A stretch of DNA of 64,000 nucleotides from Pseudonocardia alni (GTDB taxonomy: Bacteria; Actinomycetota; Actinomycetes; Mycobacteriales; Pseudonocardiaceae): contig NZ_PHUJ01000003.1 of the NCBI RefSeq assembly GCF_002813375.1, positions 4,898,001 through 4,962,000 on the forward strand, written 5' to 3'. A program made the translations under genes and the position numbers. Positions 32,532 to 40,275 of the stretch are shown piece after piece (position 1 is the first letter of the stretch; every line of letters begins with the position of its first letter). The notes under the pieces are model-generated. The model was not told where the DNA came from. It was given only the letters and a program-made list of their open reading frames with translations, and did not search any database.

Positions 32532-33280
32532 GCAGTGCGACCTACGTCTACGCCGTCGTCGCCGCCGACATCGACCTGCCCGAGGGGCTGACCCCCGTCG
32601 GCGGCGGTGAGGAGGTGGCGGTGATCGACCACGGGCGGCTCGCCGCAGTCGTCAGCGACGTCCCGCGCGACGCCCCGCTGGGCAGCCGCGAGGACCTCCT
32701 GGCCCACGAGCGCACCGTGAACACCCTGGCCGGGAGCACGACCGTGCTGCCGATGCGGTTCGGCGGCGTCGTCGACGACGACCGCGCCGTCGTCGACGAG
32801 CTCCTCGCCGCGCACCAGGAGTACTTCGCCTGGGCGCTGGAGCAGCTCGACGGCTGCCGGCAGTTCGTGCTGGCCGGCCGCTACGACTCCGACCGCCTGG
32901 TGGCGGACATCGTCGAGGCCGACCGGGAGATCCAGGAGCTCGGTGAGGCCGTGCGCGGCAAGGACCCGGACGCCACGTACTACGAGCGCATCCGGCTCGG
33001 TGAGGCGATCGCGGGCCACGTCGAGCGCATCCGGTCCGACGACGCGGACTTCGCCGTGGAGCGGCTGGGCCCGTTCGCCGTCGCGACGTCGGTGAAGGAG
33101 CCCGCCGCCGAGGACGGCGCCGTCGAGCTGGCGCTGCTGGTGCACCGCGACCGGGTGGGCGATTTCGAGCAGGCCGTCGATGCGCTCGGCGACGAGTGGG
33201 ACGAGCGGGTGCGGCTGCGCCTGATCGGCCCGGTCGCACCGTACGACTTCCTGCCCGAACCACCCGAGGCCGAGGGCTGA
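32528..33280 (+). CDS. gvpF: Gas vesicle protein GvpF/GvpL family
   Basis: A 250-residue GvpF-type assembly protein, thought to act early in vesicle nucleation with GvpA. It starts with the family's TYVYAVVAADIDLPEGL and has AVVSDVPRDAPLGSREDLLAHERTV; the segment TTVLPMRFGGVVDDDRAV is the most conserved part. The C-terminal domain contains LALLVHRDRVGDFEQAVDAL and ends with LRLIGPVAPYDFLP. Normal family length. The GTG overlaps the gvpA stop and its own stop overlaps gvpG. Confidence 0.95.
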   Translation: MSSATYVYAVVAADIDLPEGLTPVGGGEEVAVIDHGRLAAVVSDVPRDAPLGSREDLLAHERTVNTLAGSTTVLPMRFGGVVDDDRAVVDELLAAHQEYFAWALEQLDGCRQFVLAGRYDSDRLVADIVEADREIQELGEAVRGKDPDATYYERIRLGEAIAGHVERIRSDDADFAVERLGPFAVATSVKEPAAEDGAVELALLVHRDRVGDFEQAVDALGDEWDERVRLRLIGPVAPYDFLPEPPEAEG

Positions 33281-33522
33281 TGGGGCTGTTGCGCGGCCTG
33301 CTCGGCCTGCCGCTCGCACCGCTGCGCGGCGTCGTGTGGGTGGGGGAGCAGCTGCAGGAACAGGCCCACGCCCGGCTCTACGACCCGGTCGCGGTGCGCC
33401 GGCAGATCGACGAGGCCGAACGGGCCTACGAGCAGGGGGAGATCTCCGAGGCCGACCGCGACGCGCGTCAGGAGGTCCTGCTGGCCCGGCTGACGGGGCG
33501 ACCGGGGGACGGCCGTGGCTGA
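33280..33522 (+). CDS. gvpG: Gas vesicle protein GvpG
   Basis: An 80-residue GvpG: hydrophobic amphipathic start (MGLLRGLLGLPLAPLRGVVW), then a helical segment with VRRQIDEAERAYEQGEISEADRD typical of the family. A minor assembly protein that associates with GvpF/L. The ATG shares its A with the gvpF stop (TGATG). Confidence 0.92.
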   Translation: MGLLRGLLGLPLAPLRGVVWVGEQLQEQAHARLYDPVAVRRQIDEAERAYEQGEISEADRDARQEVLLARLTGRPGDGRG

Positions 33523-34702
33523 GCCGGAGGGCCGGTCGTCCGACGAGCGACCACGTCGTCGCGGGTCGGGAGAGCCGGCCCGTCGGCGGGACGGATCGGA
33601 GGCTCCGGTGCGGCGACGGGCGGGGGAGGCTCCACGACGCCGTCGGTCCGGGGAGGACGATGCTCCGCCGCGTCGTCGCTCGGTGGACGACGACGCCGCG
33701 CCGCGCCGTCGGTCGGCGGACGGGGAGCTACCGCCCCGGCGGCGACGTCCGGCCGACGGTGGGTCGTCGCGCCGCCGCTCCGACACCGCGCAGGACCGGG
33801 CCGCCGACGCGCCGTCGGAGCGGGGCGGACGCGGTGCACGGGACGGCGGGTCCGAGCGGCGTCGCGACACCGGCGAGCGGCCGGTGCGTCGTCGCTCCGC
33901 CGGGGACGAGCCCGCCCGTCGTCGCCGGTCCGGCGACGACGGTGCGACCGGGGAGCGGCCCGCGCACCGGACCCGGCCCCGCGACGACGACCGGGCCCCG
34001 GCGGCGCCGCGTCGTCGCCGTGACGACACGGAGGAGCAGCCCCCGCAGCGGCGGCGTCGCCCGGCGGGCGGAGGCCCGCGGCGGGGACGTGCCGGCCGCG
34101 ACGAGCCGGACCGGGAGCCGGTGGGCGACCGGGACGAGGAGGTCCTGGACGACACGGGAGCCGACGACGGGACCGGGGACGAGGCCGACACCGATACCGG
34201 GGACGACCGGGAGACCGACCTCGACTCCCACGACGAGCCCGACGACGAGCCCGATCCCGATCCCGGGTCCGAGGAGGAGGGGGAGCCCGAGCCCGAGGGG
34301 ATCGTGGACCAGCTCGGTGACGACGAGGAGGACGGCTTCGACGAGGACGACTCCCCCGAGGACGAGGGACCGGACGACGAGGTGACAGAGGGCGAGGAGC
34401 CTGAGGACGCGGAGCCGGAGGCGCGACCCGACCCGCCCCGGCGTCGCATCGGCGCCCGCGCGGCCGCCCGCGCCGCCGTCGAACAGATCGCGGAGATGAC
34501 CGGCCGCGCACCGGAGGGGGTCACGTTCGTCCGCAGGCAGGACGACAGCTGGCTGGTCGGTGTCGAGGTCGTCGAGACCGAGCGCATCCCCGACTCCTCC
34601 GACGTGCTCGCCGTCTACGAGGCCGAGCTCGACGACGAGGCCGAGCTGATGTCGTACCAGCGGGTCCGGCGCTACCCGCGCGGCCGCGGCGACGACGACT
34701 GA
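33515..34702 (+). CDS. gvpO: GvpO-domain protein with 300-residue disordered charged N-terminus
   Basis: A 395-residue protein whose last 88 residues form a complete GvpO domain (ARAAVEQIAEMTGRAPEGV, then VVETERIPDSSDVLAVYEAE, then YQRVRRYPRG). Ordinary GvpO is about 100-140 residues. Here it is preceded by about 200 residues of Arg/Asp/Ser-rich repeats (RRRSVDDDAAPRRRSADGEL) and about 100 residues of almost pure Asp/Glu/Pro. Such sequence is expected to be disordered. GTG overlaps the gvpG stop by 8 nt, so the long N-terminus is likely really translated; both strands are GC-rich and no internal start is favoured. Confidence 0.85.
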   Translation: MAEPEGRSSDERPRRRGSGEPARRRDGSEAPVRRRAGEAPRRRRSGEDDAPPRRRSVDDDAAPRRRSADGELPPRRRRPADGGSSRRRSDTAQDRAADAPSERGGRGARDGGSERRRDTGERPVRRRSAGDEPARRRRSGDDGATGERPAHRTRPRDDDRAPAAPRRRRDDTEEQPPQRRRRPAGGGPRRGRAGRDEPDREPVGDRDEEVLDDTGADDGTGDEADTDTGDDRETDLDSHDEPDDEPDPDPGSEEEGEPEPEGIVDQLGDDEEDGFDEDDSPEDEGPDDEVTEGEEPEDAEPEARPDPPRRRIGARAAARAAVEQIAEMTGRAPEGVTFVRRQDDSWLVGVEVVETERIPDSSDVLAVYEAELDDEAELMSYQRVRRYPRGRGDDD

Positions 34703-34711
34703 GGGAGGACC

Positions 34712-35419
34712 ATGAGCGACGCCGTCCGCTGGAGCAGTCCCGGTGCGCCGCAGCGCCGCACCGAGCGACCACCCCAGCAGTCGGGCACCGACCTGGCCGA
34801 CATCCTCGAGCGCGTCCTGGACAAGGGCATCGTCATCGCCGGCGACATCCAGGTGAACCTGCTCGACATCGAGCTGCTGACCATCAAGATCCGGCTGGTC
34901 GTGGCCTCGGTGGACCGCGCCAAGGAGATGGGCATCGACTGGTGGGAGCGCGACCCGACGCTGTCGGGCGGCCGCGACGAGTTGGAGGAGGAGAACGCAC
35001 GGCTGCGTGACCGGGTGGAGCGCCTCGAACGCCTGCTCCCCGCCGACGAGCGTTCCGCGCCGTCCGACGACACCCACGACGGTCCTGACGGGGCATCGGC
35101 CCGGGCCGACGACGCCGCCGTCGAGAGGTCGATCGACCGGGCCGTCGCCGACGCCGAGACCGACGCCGAGACCGACGGGACCGCCGCCGACGACGCCGCC
35201 GACGGACCGGCCGACGAGACCGATGACGACGGACCCGGCGAGGACGAACCCGGCGAGGCCGAACCCGACGACGGACCCGACCCGGCCGGTCACGGGGACC
35301 GGGCCGGCGCGGAACAGGACGGGGACGGACCCGAGGCCCCACCGCGTCGCACCCGTCCCGCCGCCACCCGGCGGCGCCGCACGACCACCACCCGTCGCCC
35401 GGCACGCGGGAAGGACTGA
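34712..35419 (+). CDS. gvpJ: Gas vesicle protein GvpJ with long acidic tail
   Basis: A 235-residue GvpA-superfamily protein of the GvpJ branch. The core (about 26-78) reads DLADILERVLDKGIVIAGDI then QVNLLDIELLTIKIRLVVAS and KEMGIDWWERDP, matching actinobacterial GvpJ. A coiled-coil-like stretch follows (LEEENARLRDRVERLERLL). The final 115 residues are Asp/Glu/Ala/Pro-rich with a basic end (RRRTTTTRRPARGKD), far longer than the usual 100-140 residues. GGGAGGA precedes the ATG. Confidence 0.92.
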   Translation: MSDAVRWSSPGAPQRRTERPPQQSGTDLADILERVLDKGIVIAGDIQVNLLDIELLTIKIRLVVASVDRAKEMGIDWWERDPTLSGGRDELEEENARLRDRVERLERLLPADERSAPSDDTHDGPDGASARADDAAVERSIDRAVADAETDAETDGTAADDAADGPADETDDDGPGEDEPGEAEPDDGPDPAGHGDRAGAEQDGDGPEAPPRRTRPAATRRRRTTTTRRPARGKD

Positions 35420-35422
35420 GCC

Positions 35423-36166
35423 GTGGACCTGACCTACGTCTACGCCGTGGGCGACGCTGCCCCGCCCGACCTGGCCGGGCTCACCGGCATCGGCGGCCGC
35501 CCGGTGCACACGGTGACCGGCGGCGACGCGCTCTGGGCCGCCACCGGCACCGTCCCCGAGTCCGACTTCGGCGAGAGCGCCCTGACCGCCCGGCTTGAGG
35601 ACCTGACCTGGCTGGCGACCACCGCGCGGGAGCACCACGCCGTCGTCGACGCGCTCGGTGCGCGCACCGTCGTCGCGCCGCTCGCCCTCGCGACGGTCTA
35701 CCGCGACGACGACCGGGTCCGCGCCGTGCTGACCGAACGGCACACCGCGTTCGCCGAGGTCCTGGACCGGCTCCGGGGCCGCACCGAGTGGGGCGTGAAG
35801 GCCTACGCCACGACGCGGCCGGAGCGCCGCGACGCCGGGCGGGCGTCGTCCGGGGCCGAGTACCTGCGCCGCCGTCGCCGGGAGCTCGACCGCGTCGCGG
35901 GCGACGACGACACCGCCCACGCCGCGGCGCAACGGCTGCACGAGGCGGCGGCGCGGGCCGCGGTGACGACGCGACGGCACCGGCTGCACGCCCCCGCGCT
36001 GACCGGACGCACCGAGCCGATGGTCCTCAACGGCGCCTACCTGGTCGACGACGCCGACCGCGACACCTGGCGCGCCGCCGTCACGGGGGCCGCGGACGGC
36101 GCCGGGCTCACCGTCGTGGTCACCGGGCCGTGGGTGCCGTACTCGTTCGTCGAGGAGGAGCGGTGA
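35423..36166 (+). CDS. gvpL: Gas vesicle protein GvpL/GvpF family
   Basis: A 247-residue second GvpF/L homologue: DLTYVYAVGDAAPPDLAGL at the start, then HHAVVDALGARTVVAPLALATVY, the equivalent of the conserved middle segment. The DRLRGRTEWGVKAYATTRP segment and a C-terminal NGAYLVDDADRDTWRAAV follow. Together with GvpF it is expected to join a nucleation complex with GvpA/J/S. Starts 3 nt after gvpJ and overlaps gvpS by 4 nt (GTGA). Confidence 0.93.
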   Translation: MDLTYVYAVGDAAPPDLAGLTGIGGRPVHTVTGGDALWAATGTVPESDFGESALTARLEDLTWLATTAREHHAVVDALGARTVVAPLALATVYRDDDRVRAVLTERHTAFAEVLDRLRGRTEWGVKAYATTRPERRDAGRASSGAEYLRRRRRELDRVAGDDDTAHAAAQRLHEAAARAAVTTRRHRLHAPALTGRTEPMVLNGAYLVDDADRDTWRAAVTGAADGAGLTVVVTGPWVPYSFVEEER

Positions 36167-36372
36167 GCACGGGGGAGACCGGCCTCGCCCACCGCGAGGT
36201 CGCGCTGGTCGACCTGCTGGACCGGCTGCTCGCCGGCGGGGTCGTGCTGGCCGGGGACGTCACCGTCTCGCTGGCCGGGGTGGACCTGATCCGCATCTCG
36301 CTGCGCGCGCTGATCGTGTCGATCGCCCCGGCCGGGCGGCAGGCGGGGGAGGAGCCGCCCGATGACGCCTGA
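36163..36372 (+). CDS. gvpS: Gas vesicle protein GvpS (GvpA/J paralogue)
   Basis: A 69-residue minimal GvpA-superfamily protein: ALVDLLDRLLAGGVVLAGDV followed by VSLAGVDLIRISLRALIVSI. It is one of three GvpA-type proteins in the cluster and the only one without a tail. Overlaps gvpL at its start and gvpK (ATG 36362) at its end. Confidence 0.88.
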   Translation: MSTGETGLAHREVALVDLLDRLLAGGVVLAGDVTVSLAGVDLIRISLRALIVSIAPAGRQAGEEPPDDA

Positions 36373-36661
36373 CCCGCGCCCCGGCGGCCGGATCGACATC
36401 GACCGCGACGCCGTCCGCCGGGACCTCATGAAGCTGGTGCTGACGATCGTCGAGCTGCTGCGTCAGCTCATGGAGCGCCAGGCGCTGCGCCGCGTCGAGC
36501 AGGGCGACCTCACCGACGACGAGGTCGAGGACCTCGGCAGCGCCCTCATGCACCTCGAGGAGGCGATGGACGAGCTCACCGCGGAGTTCGGTCTGACCGC
36601 GGCGGACCTGAACCTCGAGCTCGGCCCGCTCGGTCCGCTGCTGCCCCGGCACCGCTCGTGA
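36362..36661 (+). CDS. gvpK: Gas vesicle protein GvpK
   Basis: A 99-residue helical GvpK: RIDIDRDAVRRDLMKLVLTI, VELLRQLMERQALRRVEQG, the DLTDDEVEDLGSALMHLEEAM segment and FGLTAADLNLELGPLGPLL are all characteristic. Its 3' end is overlapped on the opposite strand by the PadR gene (about 86 nt). It closes the co-directional gvpA-to-gvpK block. Confidence 0.95.
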   Translation: MTPDPRPGGRIDIDRDAVRRDLMKLVLTIVELLRQLMERQALRRVEQGDLTDDEVEDLGSALMHLEEAMDELTAEFGLTAADLNLELGPLGPLLPRHRS

Positions 36662-36962
36662 CACCCCCGCCGGGCAGCACCGCCCGCACCGCCCGCACGT
36701 GCGCCTCGAACTCGCGGGTCCGCGACCGCAGCACCCGCTCCCCGCCCGGCGTCAGCCGGTACCCGCGGCTCCCGGCCGGGCGTCGCACCAGCCGGTTCCG
36801 TTCGAGCCGGTGCAGCGCCCGGTACACCGGGCCCGCCGACAGGGCCAGCGCGCCGCCGGAGCGGTCGAGCACGGCGTCGCGGACCGCGGCCCCGTCGCCA
36901 GGGGCGTCGTGCACCGCGCCGAGGAGCAGCAGGTCCAGCGTCGACCGGTCCGGTGGCCGCAT
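36576..36962 (-). CDS. PadR family transcriptional regulator
   Basis: A 128-residue PadR-type winged helix: DLLLLGAVHDAPGDGAAVRD, the ALSAGPVYRALHRLERNRLV recognition segment and GYRLTPGGERVL for the wing. The C-terminal domain is short and ends in low-complexity Arg/Gly/Asp, so dimerisation may differ from longer PadR proteins. The ATG at 36962 is preferred over 36989 because GGAGGGAG lies 8 nt upstream of it. It is antisense to the end of gvpK and embedded in the gvp cluster, so it is the prime candidate for a gvp regulator. Confidence 0.85.
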   Translation of the reverse strand: MRPPDRSTLDLLLLGAVHDAPGDGAAVRDAVLDRSGGALALSAGPVYRALHRLERNRLVRRPAGSRGYRLTPGGERVLRSRTREFEAHVRAVRAVLPGGGVTSGAGAAADRAGRARGSGPPRSDRTPR

Positions 36963-37082
36963 GGCCGCGCTCCCTCCGCTCGTCGGCATGGACTGCAGCG
37001 TTCCCCCGCCCGGGAGGGCGGAAACCGACACACACCCGGAACCGAGAGGACCGATCGTCATGGCCGTCCCCGCGAGGACCCG

Positions 37083-37520
37083 ATGAGCATCGCGACGCAG
37101 GAGGCCCCCGCGGTCCCGCAGGCCCCGGAGCCGGGCACGGCGACCCCGCCGGCGCCGCCCGACCCGATGACGCAGCTGCGCGCCGCCGGGGAGCGGATCC
37201 TGGCCGCACTCGTCGACCGGATCGCCGCGCTCGCCTGCGACCAGGTCGACCGCCTGGCCGACTCGCTGGAGCGGATGGCGGCCGACGGCGGGCCCGGTCT
37301 CGGCGCCGCGCTCGGCGCGGGCAAGGCCCTCGCCCGCGGTGACAACCCGGTGTGGGGCGCGATCAAGGGCGGGTTCGCCGCGCTCGGGACCGCGGCGAAG
37401 GTGCTGATCGGCGTCGTCGTGGCGCTGGCGCCGGTGCTGCTGCTGGTGGCACTGGTCGTCGCGATCGTCGCCGCGCTGGTCTGGGCCGTGGTCGCGGCGG
37501 TGAGGGCCGCCACCGGCTGA
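37083..37520 (+). CDS. Membrane-anchored gvp-cluster accessory protein
   Basis: A 145-residue protein of unknown function. A Pro/Ala-rich N-terminus is followed by a helical module (MTQLRAAGERILAALVDRIA; ADGGPGLGAALGAGKALARG; NPVWGAIKGGFAALG) and a C-terminal hydrophobic hairpin or long membrane helix (VLIGVVVALAPVLLLVALVV). The helical module parallels the N-terminus of the SRPBCC protein at 30873. Located just outside gvpK, divergent from PadR and convergent with argA. Confidence 0.75.
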   Translation: MSIATQEAPAVPQAPEPGTATPPAPPDPMTQLRAAGERILAALVDRIAALACDQVDRLADSLERMAADGGPGLGAALGAGKALARGDNPVWGAIKGGFAALGTAAKVLIGVVVALAPVLLLVALVVAIVAALVWAVVAAVRAATG

Positions 37521-37522
37521 GG

Positions 37523-38044
37523 TCAGAGGGTGAGCAGCATCCGCACGTTGCCCAGGGTGTTCGGCTTCACGTGGGCGAGGTCGAGGAACTCGGCGACGCC
37601 GGCGTCGTAGCTGCGCAGCATCGCCGCGAACACCTCGGCCGACACCGGCGTCCCGTCGATCTCGGCGAAGCCGTGCCGGGCGAAGAACTGCTTCTCGAAC
37701 GTCAGCACGAACAGCCGCTCCAGCCCGAGCTCGCGCGCGCCGTCGATCAGGGCGGCGACGATCCGGTGCCCGACCCCGCGGCCCAGCACCGACGGCGACA
37801 CCGCGACCGTGCGGATCTCACCCAGGTCCTCCCAGAGCACGTGCAGGGCGCCGCAGCCGACGACCGTGCCGTCGACCTCGGCGACGAGGAACTCCGGGAC
37901 CGCCTCGTACAGGGTCACGGTCTCCTTGGCCAGCAGCACCGTGCCCGCGTACTCGTCGACGAGCTCGCGGATCCGGCGGACGTCGCGGGTGCGGGCACGG
38001 CGGACGATCACGTCGGGAACCGGGGCGGGGACGGGCTCGGGCAC
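37523..38044 (-). CDS. argA: Amino-acid N-acetyltransferase (glutamate, Rv2747-like)
   Basis: A 173-residue GNAT enzyme with strong similarity to M. tuberculosis ArgA (Rv2747), the short stand-alone N-acetylglutamate synthase of arginine biosynthesis. Matching segments are VRRARTRDVRRIRELVDEYA, the TLYEAVPEFLVAEVDG and CGALHVLWEDLGEIRTVAV blocks, FVLTFEKQFFARHGFAEIDG and AEFLDLAHVKPNTLGNVRML. It lacks the amino-acid-kinase domain of E. coli ArgA, as expected for this type. TAGGCT lies 8 nt before the GTG. Divergent from rimO. Confidence 0.93.
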   Translation of the reverse strand: MPEPVPAPVPDVIVRRARTRDVRRIRELVDEYAGTVLLAKETVTLYEAVPEFLVAEVDGTVVGCGALHVLWEDLGEIRTVAVSPSVLGRGVGHRIVAALIDGARELGLERLFVLTFEKQFFARHGFAEIDGTPVSAEVFAAMLRSYDAGVAEFLDLAHVKPNTLGNVRMLLTL

Positions 38045-38083
38045 GGCAGGAGAGCCTAGACCGGGGCCGTCGGACCCGGCGTC

Positions 38084-38089
38084 TACCCT
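38084..38089 (+). promoter_or_regulatory. Leaderless -10 (rimO)
   Basis: TACCCT, 7 nt before the rimO GTG. On the opposite strand TAGGCT at 38053-38058 serves argA in the same way, so a 52-bp region holds two divergent leaderless promoters. Confidence 0.55.
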
Positions 38090-38096
38090 GGTACCC

Positions 38097-39593
38097 GTGG
38101 CTTCCCCCGAGAACGCACCCCGGCGCGCCGCCCTGCTGACGCTGGGCTGCGCGCGCAACGAGGTCGACTCCGAGGAGCTCGCGGGCCGCCTGGCCGGGTC
38201 CGGCTGGGAGCTGGTCGACGCCGAGGACGGCAGCCCCGACGTCATCGTCGTCAACACCTGCGGATTCGTCGAGCAGGCGAAGAAGGACTCGATCGACACC
38301 GTGCTGGCCGCGTCGGACGTGGCCCGTCCGGCGGGGGCGAAGGTCGTCGCCGTGGGCTGTCTCGCCGAGCGCTACGGCGCCGAGCTGGCCGCCGACCTGC
38401 CCGAGGCCGACGCGGTGCTCGGCTTCGACGCCTACCCCGAGCTCGCCGAGCGCCTCGGCGACGTCCTGGGCGGGCACGCTCCCGCCCCGCACGTCCCCAC
38501 CGACCGCCGCACACTCCTCCCGATCTCGCCGGTGGAGCGCCCCGCCGCCACCGCGGACGTCTCGGTCCCCGGTCACGACTGGGTGCCCGACATCGCGCGT
38601 ACCCGCCTCTCCGGCGGGCCGGTCGCGTCGCTGAAGCTCGCGTCGGGCTGCGACCGCCGCTGCGCGTTCTGCGCCATCCCGAGCTTCCGCGGCAGCTTCG
38701 TGTCCCGCCCGCCGGCCGACGTGCTCGGCGAGGCCGCCTGGCTCGCCCGGCAGGACGTGCGCGAGCTCGTCCTGGTCAGCGAGAACTCCACCAGTTACGG
38801 CAAGGACCTCCCCGGCGGCACCCGCGCGCTGGTCGACCTGCTCCCGCAGCTCGCCGGGATCGACGGGGTCGAGCGGATCCGGGTCGCCTACCTGCAGCCG
38901 GCCGAGCTGCGGCCCGACCTGCTCAAGGTCATCGCCACCACGCCGGGCGTCGCGCCCTACTTCGACCTGTCGTTCCAGCACGCGTCGGCGCGGGTGCTGC
39001 GCCGGATGCGCCGCTTCGGGTCGCGCACCGACTTCCTCGACCTCTGCGAACGCATCCGCGCGCTCGCCCCGGAGGCCGGGATCCGCTCCAACGTCATCGT
39101 CGGGTTCCCCGGCGAGACCGAGGAGGACCTCGCCGAGCTGGAGGCCTTCCTCACCGGCGCCCGGCTCGACGCCGTCGGTGTGTTCGGCTACTCCGACGAG
39201 GACGGCACCGAGGCCGAGGGCTACGACGGCCACGTCGACCCGGCCGAGGTGCAGGCCCGTGTCGCGCGGATCTCCGCGCTGGTCGACGAGCTGATGGAAC
39301 AGCGCGCCGAGGAACGCATCGGCACCGAGGTCGTCGTGCTCGTCGAGTCCGGGGAGAGCGACGAGGACGACTGCACCGGCCGCGCCGCGCACCAGGGCCC
39401 CGACGCCGACGGCGAGTCCACCGTCGTCGGGGCGGCGCAGGACGGCCCGGAGCCGGACTCGCTGCGACCCGGTGACCTGGTCCGCTGCCGCGTCGTGGAC
39501 ACCGAGGGTGTCGACCTGCTGGTGGAGGCCCTGGAACTGCTCGACCCGCGTGTGCCGGCCGCGGCCGTCCCGGCGGCCTCCGCAGCCGGATGA
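38097..39593 (+). CDS. rimO: Ribosomal protein S12 methylthiotransferase
   Basis: A 498-residue radical-SAM enzyme that methylthiolates an Asp of ribosomal protein S12. Three domains: UPF0004 (about 8-145) with Cys in LTLGCARNEVDSEE, VVNTCGFVEQAK and VAVGCLAERYG; radical SAM with CX3CX2C at Cys185, Cys189 and Cys192 (SGCDRRCAFCAIPSFRG); and a C-terminal TRAM domain. The TRAM part carries an insert rich in Asp/Glu (ESGESDEDDCTGRAAHQGPD). It overlaps pgsA by 4 nt (ATGA). Confidence 0.96.
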   Translation: MASPENAPRRAALLTLGCARNEVDSEELAGRLAGSGWELVDAEDGSPDVIVVNTCGFVEQAKKDSIDTVLAASDVARPAGAKVVAVGCLAERYGAELAADLPEADAVLGFDAYPELAERLGDVLGGHAPAPHVPTDRRTLLPISPVERPAATADVSVPGHDWVPDIARTRLSGGPVASLKLASGCDRRCAFCAIPSFRGSFVSRPPADVLGEAAWLARQDVRELVLVSENSTSYGKDLPGGTRALVDLLPQLAGIDGVERIRVAYLQPAELRPDLLKVIATTPGVAPYFDLSFQHASARVLRRMRRFGSRTDFLDLCERIRALAPEAGIRSNVIVGFPGETEEDLAELEAFLTGARLDAVGVFGYSDEDGTEAEGYDGHVDPAEVQARVARISALVDELMEQRAEERIGTEVVVLVESGESDEDDCTGRAAHQGPDADGESTVVGAAQDGPEPDSLRPGDLVRCRVVDTEGVDLLVEALELLDPRVPAAAVPAASAAG

Positions 39594-40204
39594 GCTCGCA
39601 CCCGGCCGGGGGCACCGCCGGAGTCGGTGACCCGCCGCTGCTGAACATCGCGAACGCGCTGACCGTCCTGCGGCTGCTGCTCGTCCCGGTGTTCGTCGTC
39701 GCGCTGTTCGTCGACGGCGGCGAGGACGTGATGTGGCGGCTGGTCGCGTTCGCCGTGTTCGTGATCGCGGCGGCCACCGACCGGCTCGACGGCCAGCTGG
39801 CCCGCAGCCGCGGGCTCGTCACCTGGTTCGGTGCGCTGGTCGACCCGATCGCGGACAAGGCCCTGATGGGCGCCGCCCTGATCGGGCTGTCGATCCTCGG
39901 GGTGCTGCCCTGGTGGGCGACGATCGTGATCGTCGTCCGCGAGCTCGGCATCACCGCGCTGCGCTTCGTCGTGATCCGCCGTCGCGGGGTCATCCCGGCC
40001 AGCCGCGGCGGCAAGGCCAAGACCGTCGCCCAGACCGTCGCGATCGGGCTGTTCCTGCTCCCGCTGCCGGAGCTGCTGGGCCCCGGCGCCGCCGCGACCG
40101 CCGTGCTCGTCCTCCAGTGGGCGGTGATGGCCGTCGCGCTGGTGCTCACCGTGGTGACCGGCGCCGACTACGTCCGCAAGGCCGTCCGCCCCCGGACCGC
40201 CTGA
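39590..40204 (+). CDS. pgsA: CDP-diacylglycerol-glycerol-3-phosphate 3-phosphatidyltransferase
   Basis: A 204-residue membrane enzyme that makes phosphatidylglycerophosphate, precursor of phosphatidylglycerol and cardiolipin. The CDP-alcohol phosphotransferase motif is intact: DGQLARSRGLVTWFGALVD followed by PIADK. Several hydrophobic helices span the protein. Corresponds to PgsA3 (Rv2746c) by position. Overlaps rimO. Confidence 0.95.
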   Translation: MSSHPAGGTAGVGDPPLLNIANALTVLRLLLVPVFVVALFVDGGEDVMWRLVAFAVFVIAAATDRLDGQLARSRGLVTWFGALVDPIADKALMGAALIGLSILGVLPWWATIVIVVRELGITALRFVVIRRRGVIPASRGGKAKTVAQTVAIGLFLLPLPELLGPGAAATAVLVLQWAVMAVALVLTVVTGADYVRKAVRPRTA

Positions 40205-40242
40205 CCTGCGGGGACGATCCGGGGCCCGCGCGGCGTTGAGGT

Positions 40243-40256
40243 GTTCGCCGTGGGCG
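40243..40256 (+). promoter_or_regulatory. ClgR operator
   Basis: GTTCGC-CGTGG-GCG, an exact match to the ClgR recognition pattern GTTCGC-5N-GCG known from Streptomyces. It lies 84 bp upstream of clgR, so it probably mediates autoactivation. Confidence 0.75.
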
Positions 40257-40275
40257 GACAGCGTCACGGCGCGTG

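Noticed and set aside
36163..36429. Minus-strand frame opposite gvpS
   Set aside because: The plus strand encodes a clear GvpA-type core with coupled overlaps on both sides.
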